From REEB426 sp964551975 (GTDB taxonomy: Bacteria > Actinomycetota > Actinomycetes > S36-B12): a stretch of 17,551 bases of DNA. The notes under the pieces are model-generated. The model was given only the letters and a program-made list of their open reading frames with translations, made no database searches and had not been told where the DNA came from. Where the stretch lies: NCBI GenBank assembly GCA_964551975.1, contig CAZKFI010000051.1, positions 1 to 17,551 of the forward strand, given 5' to 3'. Shown here piece by piece: positions 13,762 through 17,551 of the stretch. Numbering within the stretch: the first letter of the stretch is position 1; each line of letters begins with the position of its first letter. The position numbers and the translations under genes are program-made.

Positions 13762-14621
13762 TCGCGTCCCAAATCTCGGTGTACAACGAGCGTTGGTACG
13801 CCGCGCGAGCGCAGGGTGTCGCCGAGTTGCTCTGCAACAGCGACACTCCTGTGCTTTCCACCTGTGCAGCCGATCGCCACGGTCAGATAGCGCTTGCCCT
13901 CTCGCAGGTAGCCCGGAACCATGGAGAGGAGCAGTGGCACATAAGCATCGAGAAAGCTCTCGGCCATGGCATCGCCTAACACGGCTTGAGACACCCTGGG
14001 ATCCAGCCCGCTGTAAGGCCGGAGCAACTCATCCCAATGCGGATTCGGCAAAAAGCGCATGTCCGCAACCATGTCGGCATCGATAGGAATCCCGTACTTA
14101 AAACCGAATGACAGAACCGTGGCGTGCATCTCCATTGGCTCATCAGCGCCGAAGGCGGCCTCGACCTTATGCCGAAGGTCATGCACATTCAGGTTCGAAG
14201 TGTCGATGACAACATCTGCCTGTGCCCGAAGATCTCCGAGCATGGCTCGCTCTTCATTGAGGCCATCTACGATCCGTCCCTGCCCCTGAAGTGGATGTGG
14301 CCGGCGCGAACTCTCAAACCTGCGAACCAGCACCTCGTCGGAAGCCTCAAGAAATAGTGTGCGCACCCATAAGCCGGAATCATCGGCTAACTCAATGACA
14401 GTCCGATGGAGATCCGTAAACAAGCCACGACCACGGACATCCACCACGACGGCGATTCGCTCACTATCGGTGCGTGCGCGAGTGAGATCGATGGCCGGCT
14501 TGAGCAGCGCTGGGGGAAGATTGTCGATCACGAACCAGCCAAGGTCCTCCAGAGCCCGTGCGGCGGTCGAGCGACCTGCACCGGAGATTCCGGTGACGAG
14601 AGCTATCGGGAAACGATTCAT
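13758..14621 (-). CDS. rapZ: RapZ/YvcJ-family nucleotide-binding protein
   Basis: This family has a P-loop N-terminus and a C-terminal domain that in E. coli RapZ binds small RNAs controlling GlmS; the actinobacterial role is less clear. The 287-residue protein has Walker A GISGAGRST (11-19), VIDNLPP (31-37) and DVRGRG (61-66). The C-terminal domain shows SFGFKYGIP (171-179), DMRFLPNPHW and AIGCTGGKHRSV (249-260). Its ATG overlaps the uvrC stop (ATGA) and its stop overlaps the yvcK start (GTGA). Length and motifs are normal. Confidence 0.94.
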   Translation of the reverse strand: MNRFPIALVTGISGAGRSTAARALEDLGWFVIDNLPPALLKPAIDLTRARTDSERIAVVVDVRGRGLFTDLHRTVIELADDSGLWVRTLFLEASDEVLVRRFESSRRPHPLQGQGRIVDGLNEERAMLGDLRAQADVVIDTSNLNVHDLRHKVEAAFGADEPMEMHATVLSFGFKYGIPIDADMVADMRFLPNPHWDELLRPYSGLDPRVSQAVLGDAMAESFLDAYVPLLLSMVPGYLREGKRYLTVAIGCTGGKHRSVAVAEQLGDTLRSRGVPTLVVHRDLGRE

Positions 14622-16539
14622 GGTTCCTCACCCAGATTCTGCAGGATGGCCTGAGCTAATCCTGAGCCAATTCCGGGAACCTCGCAGAGATCCTGCAGAG
14701 ACGCTGCCTTGATTCGCCGCACGCTACCGAACTGCTTCAGCAGTGCTTGTGCTCGGCGTGGCCCAAGGCCCGGAACGGCATCGAGCGCACTTGCCGTCAT
14801 TCGGCGGCCCCTACGTTGTCGATGAAGCCGGATGGCTACGCGATGCGCTTCGTCTCTCAGCCGCTGAACCAGGTACAGCGCTTCACTACCGCGCGGCAGG
14901 ATGATCGGATCCTGGCGATCAGGAAGCCACACTTCCTCCAGACGTTTTGCCAGGCCCGCCACGGGGATATCACCGAGTCCCAGGGACTGAAGCGCACTCG
15001 CGGCGGCCATTACCTGCGGAAAACCCCCATCAACGAGTACGAGACCAGGTGGATACGCCCGAAGATCAGGGACATTAGCTTCCGATGGATCAGCAGGCTC
15101 TGAGTTCACGCTGTCCGGCAGCACTTCAGTTTTGCGCAATTTGCGAAAACGACGGGTCATCACTTCAGCGATTGCCCTCGGATCATCTGCAGTCACAGAG
15201 GTGATCGCGTAGCTGCGATAGTCCCTCTTCAGCGGGAGAGCATCCTCGAAAACCACGAGTGAAGCCATCGTGTCTTGGCCCTGGATCGTCGAGATGTCGA
15301 CGCACTCAATTCGCAAAGGGGCCTGGGCGAGGCCCAGCGCCTGTTGGAGTTCTTCGATGGCTCTGCTTCGANNNNNNNNNNTCGTCGCAGTGCGTGTCGG
15401 GCGAGGATTTCCCGTGCATTAGTCATCGCGGTCTCCACGAGGGCTCGCTTGTCGCCCCGCTGCGGGACTCGCAATTGGACACTGGAACCGCGCTGCTCAC
15501 TCAGCCAGGACTCCCAAATGTCTGCGGTGTGTGGGAGAAGGTTGACGAGCACCTCCCTGGGGAAACGCTGCGCTCTCACTTCGTGATCGATTCGATTGTC
15601 GAGTTGGGTCTCCTGGAGATCGTAGATTCGCTGCAAGGCACGTTCAAGGTACCCACCGGGGGGTAGGTCCTCGGTCTTCTCTAAGACAAATCCTCGCTCA
15701 CCTGTGATGCGTCCATCACGCACGTGAAAAACTTGAATGCCGGCCTCGAGCTCTGAATCAGCAAGCGCAATGACGTCGGCATCAGTGGCGTCTGACAGGA
15801 CTAGGGCATTGCGTTCCATGACACGATCCAAGGCGGCGATCTTGTCTCGGTCCCGAGCTGCTAACTCAAACTCTTCGCTTGAGGCATGGTCATTCATTCG
15901 CCGATATAGGTCTGATCGGTACCGGGCCCCTTGACCCTGCATAACGGCGCACAGATCAGCTGCCAGAGCCCGGTGCGCCTCTTGGGTGATCCAACCGACG
16001 CAGGGCGCTGCGCACTTGTTGATGTGCGCGAGGAGACAAGGTCGATTCTGCGATTGAGCCTGCCGGAATACCCCATCACGACATGAACGCACCGGAAAGA
16101 CTCGTAGCAGCTCATCCATAGTTTCTCTGATGGCCCAAGCGTGCGCGTAAGGACCGAAGTAGCGAGTTCCTTTGCGCTTCACTTCGCGGACCACGCTCAC
16201 TCGTGGATACTGATCTGCGAGGCTTACGGCGAGAAATGGGTAACTCTTGTCATCTCGATACTTGACGTTGAAGCGAGGTTCATACTCCTTGATCCACGAG
16301 TACTCCAGGGACAGAGCTTCAACCTCGTTCGCGACCACAACCCAATCGAGATCCGCTGCCTCCGCAACCATGGCGCTGGTGCGCGGGTGGAGGCCGACCG
16401 GATCAGCAAAATAGGAAGAGAGTCGGCTTCGCAGATTTGCAGCCTTCCCAACGTAGATAACCCGGGAAGTTTTGTCGCGGAATCGGTAGACCCCGGGAGC
16501 TGTGGGGATCTCGGCCGCCGCGGGGCGGAACGAGACCAT
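14618..16539 (-). CDS. uvrC: UvrC, excinuclease ABC subunit C (interrupted by an assembly gap)
   Basis: UvrC makes both incisions around DNA lesions after UvrAB loading. The N-terminal piece (386 residues) has the GIY-YIG nuclease PTAPGVYRF ... VIYVGKAANLRSRLSSYF (12-44). Four cysteines (153, 168, 176, 180) fit the known UvrC iron-sulphur site, and a UvrB-binding UVR-like segment lies around 214-245. After the Ns the frame resumes at 15370 with RSRAIEELQQALGL, LRIECVDISTIQG and the RNase H-like LVDGGFPQV. Tandem helix-hairpin-helix motifs (VPGLGPRRAQALLKQFGS; VPGIGSGLAQAIL) close the protein. The two halves are in different frames only because ten Ns is not the true gap length; total is about 642 residues, as expected. 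The ATG is two bases after the Rieske stop; its own stop overlaps rapZ. Confidence 0.93.
15372..15381. other. Assembly gap (10 Ns) within uvrC
   Basis: Ten undetermined bases. The upstream half enters the gap at a codon boundary and the downstream half needs two bases before T15371, so the real length must be 2 modulo 3. Actinobacterial UvrC usually has about AGDLTA between the flanking RR and RSRA, which would make about 17 nt. The N run is thus a placeholder, not evidence of a frameshift. Confidence 0.9.
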
Positions 16540-16541
16540 CG

Positions 16542-17027
16542 TTAACCCAGTGAGATCTCGGTGCCCTGAACGGTGATGGGCTCCGGCGCAAGGCCTTCCG
16601 TTGCTGGGCCAACGAGAACTGCACCATCAACGGCTGAGAATCGGGATCCGTGGCAAGGACAGATGATTTCGTTGTCGACTACCTCGTCGACAAGGCAGCC
16701 TTGATGCGGACAAATTGCTGTGAAGGCCTTGAATACGTCCGTCTCAGGCTGGGTGACAACCACCGCTTGATCTGCCAGGACGACGCCGCTACCCACGGGG
16801 ACCTGGTCAACCGACGTCAGCGCAGATCCTCCGGTTGCTGGTGCCGAACTCGTATCTGAGGTCGAACTGGAGGACTCGGAACCACCGCAGGCAACCAGAG
16901 CCACGGCGGCAACTGCCCCACCACCCAGTGCGAGGGCCTGCCGGCGTCCGAGTTGTATTCCCGCTGTTTGATCAGCCTGGTCGTGTCCTGGCGAGCGATG
17001 CTGCTGATTCAGAGCGTCGGTTTCCAT
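16542..17027 (-). CDS. Rieske [2Fe-2S] protein, Tat-exported lipoprotein
   Basis: This is a small extracytoplasmic iron-sulphur protein, probably electron-carrying. The 161-residue protein has a twin-arginine signal (R28-R29 in LGRRQALALGG), a hydrophobic core and a lipobox LVAC with Cys47. A Ser/Thr-rich linker (50-72) leads to the Rieske domain. Box I CPHQGC supplies C106 and H108; box II CPCHGS supplies C123 and H126. C111 and C125 can form the usual disulphide, and the Tat route suits a cofactor-bearing protein. No cytochrome b gene is adjacent, so it is not part of a recognisable bc1 operon and its partner is unknown. It lies 38 bp after uvrA and two bases before uvrC, so it is probably co-transcribed with repair genes. 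No strong Shine-Dalgarno precedes the ATG. Confidence 0.9.
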   Translation of the reverse strand: METDALNQQHRSPGHDQADQTAGIQLGRRQALALGGGAVAAVALVACGGSESSSSTSDTSSAPATGGSALTSVDQVPVGSGVVLADQAVVVTQPETDVFKAFTAICPHQGCLVDEVVDNEIICPCHGSRFSAVDGAVLVGPATEGLAPEPITVQGTEISLG

Positions 17028-17065
17028 TCTCTGAGTCTGCCACGACCGACCTGATCCGCCTAGTC

Positions 17066-17551
17066 CTACGCGAGCAATTCGCTGAGGAATGCACCCGTAT
17101 AGGAACTCTTGTGCTTCGCCACGCTTTCTGGGGTCCCAGCGGTCACCACCGTGCCCCCACCAGTGCCTCCCTCAGGACCCATGTCGATCACCCAGTCGGC
17201 GCATTTCACGACATCAAGATTGTGTTCGATAACGACTACGGTGTTCCCCCGGTCAACCAGAGACTGCAAGACAGCCAGAAGTCGCCTGACGTCCTCGAAA
17301 TGCAGTCCGGTCGTAGGTTCGTCGAGAACGTAGATCGTGCGACCAGTGGCACGCTTCTGTAACTCCGCTGCCAACTTTACTCGTTGAGCCTCACCGCCTG
17401 AGAGAGTAGGAGCGGACTGACCCATGCGGACATAGCCAAGTCCTACATCGACCAAGGTGCTCAGGTGTCGAGCAATAGCAGGTACAGCAGCGAAGAATTC
17501 GAGCGCCGTTTCGATCGGCAACAACACCAACCTGCAACTGATAGCCGCCGG
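17066..17551 (-). CDS. uvrA: UvrA, excinuclease ABC subunit A (C-terminal part only)
   Basis: UvrA is the damage-recognition ATPase of nucleotide excision repair. Only the last ~161 residues are inside the window; the gene runs off the right edge. Visible are LVDVGLGYVRMGQ, the ABC signature LSGGEAQRVKLAAELQKR, Walker B TIYVLDEPTTGLHFEDVRRLL, the switch VVVIEHNLDVVKCADWVIDM, and GPEGGTGGGTVV. These identify the second ATPase domain of UvrA. The first eight codons at the edge (before about 17530) fit the family poorly, which may be contig-end error. It is upstream of the Rieske gene and uvrC on the same strand. Confidence 0.95.
   Translation of the reverse strand, partial: PAAISCRLVLLPIETALEFFAAVPAIARHLSTLVDVGLGYVRMGQSAPTLSGGEAQRVKLAAELQKRATGRTIYVLDEPTTGLHFEDVRRLLAVLQSLVDRGNTVVVIEHNLDVVKCADWVIDMGPEGGTGGGTVVTAGTPESVAKHKSSYTGAFLSELLA

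Noticed and set aside
14618..16539. uvrC as a frameshifted pseudogene or two genes
   Set aside because: The frame break coincides exactly with the N run and is explained by its arbitrary length.

Overview
The window is a compact block of housekeeping genes from an actinobacterium. It is moderately GC-rich by eye, with many GTG starts. The assignment rests on WhiA, an RbpA-type RNA polymerase binding protein, the long actinobacterial transaldolase, and gene order. The order (ABC exporter - ctaA / ctaB - tkt - tal - pgl / secG - tpiA - pgk - gap - whiA - yvcK - rapZ - uvrC - uvrA) matches the Mycobacterium and Streptomyces chromosomes. A 10-N scaffold gap and the odd window length suggest a draft or metagenome contig. 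I cannot name a genus.

Layout. Bases 1-1871 (+) carry a two-gene ABC exporter preceded by a five-copy ~15-bp tandem repeat. Bases 1948-2901 (+) hold ctaA, which converges on and overlaps ctaB (2850-3800, -); together they make haem A for cytochrome oxidase. A 124-bp divergent promoter region separates ctaB from tkt-tal-pgl (3925-7899, +), the pentose phosphate genes. The remainder, 7900-17551, is all on the minus strand. In transcription order it reads uvrA (partial) - Rieske lipoprotein - uvrC - rapZ - yvcK - whiA - gap - pgk - tpiA - secG - rbpA. It covers nucleotide excision repair, cell-envelope/carbon regulators, lower glycolysis, protein export and a transcription factor. Most junctions are 4-nt overlaps or gaps of a few bases. 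No stretch over 300 bases lacks a gene, and I saw no tRNA, rRNA, IS element, phage gene or CRISPR.

What stands out. (1) zwf and opcA, normally between tal and pgl in related genomes, are absent from this locus. (2) Five genes start 7-8 nt after a TANNNT -10 element, the signature of leaderless mRNAs; gap instead has a promoter, a 5' leader hairpin and a Shine-Dalgarno. (3) Three long perfect inverted repeats lie inside coding sequence: ABC ATPase (11-bp arms), tal (10-bp) and gap (9-bp). (4) uvrC is interrupted only by the N gap, whose true length I infer to be about 17 nt rather than 10. I did not find a new defence, mobile or biosynthetic system; the window is mostly conserved core genome, and the less-explained material is regulatory or structural DNA.
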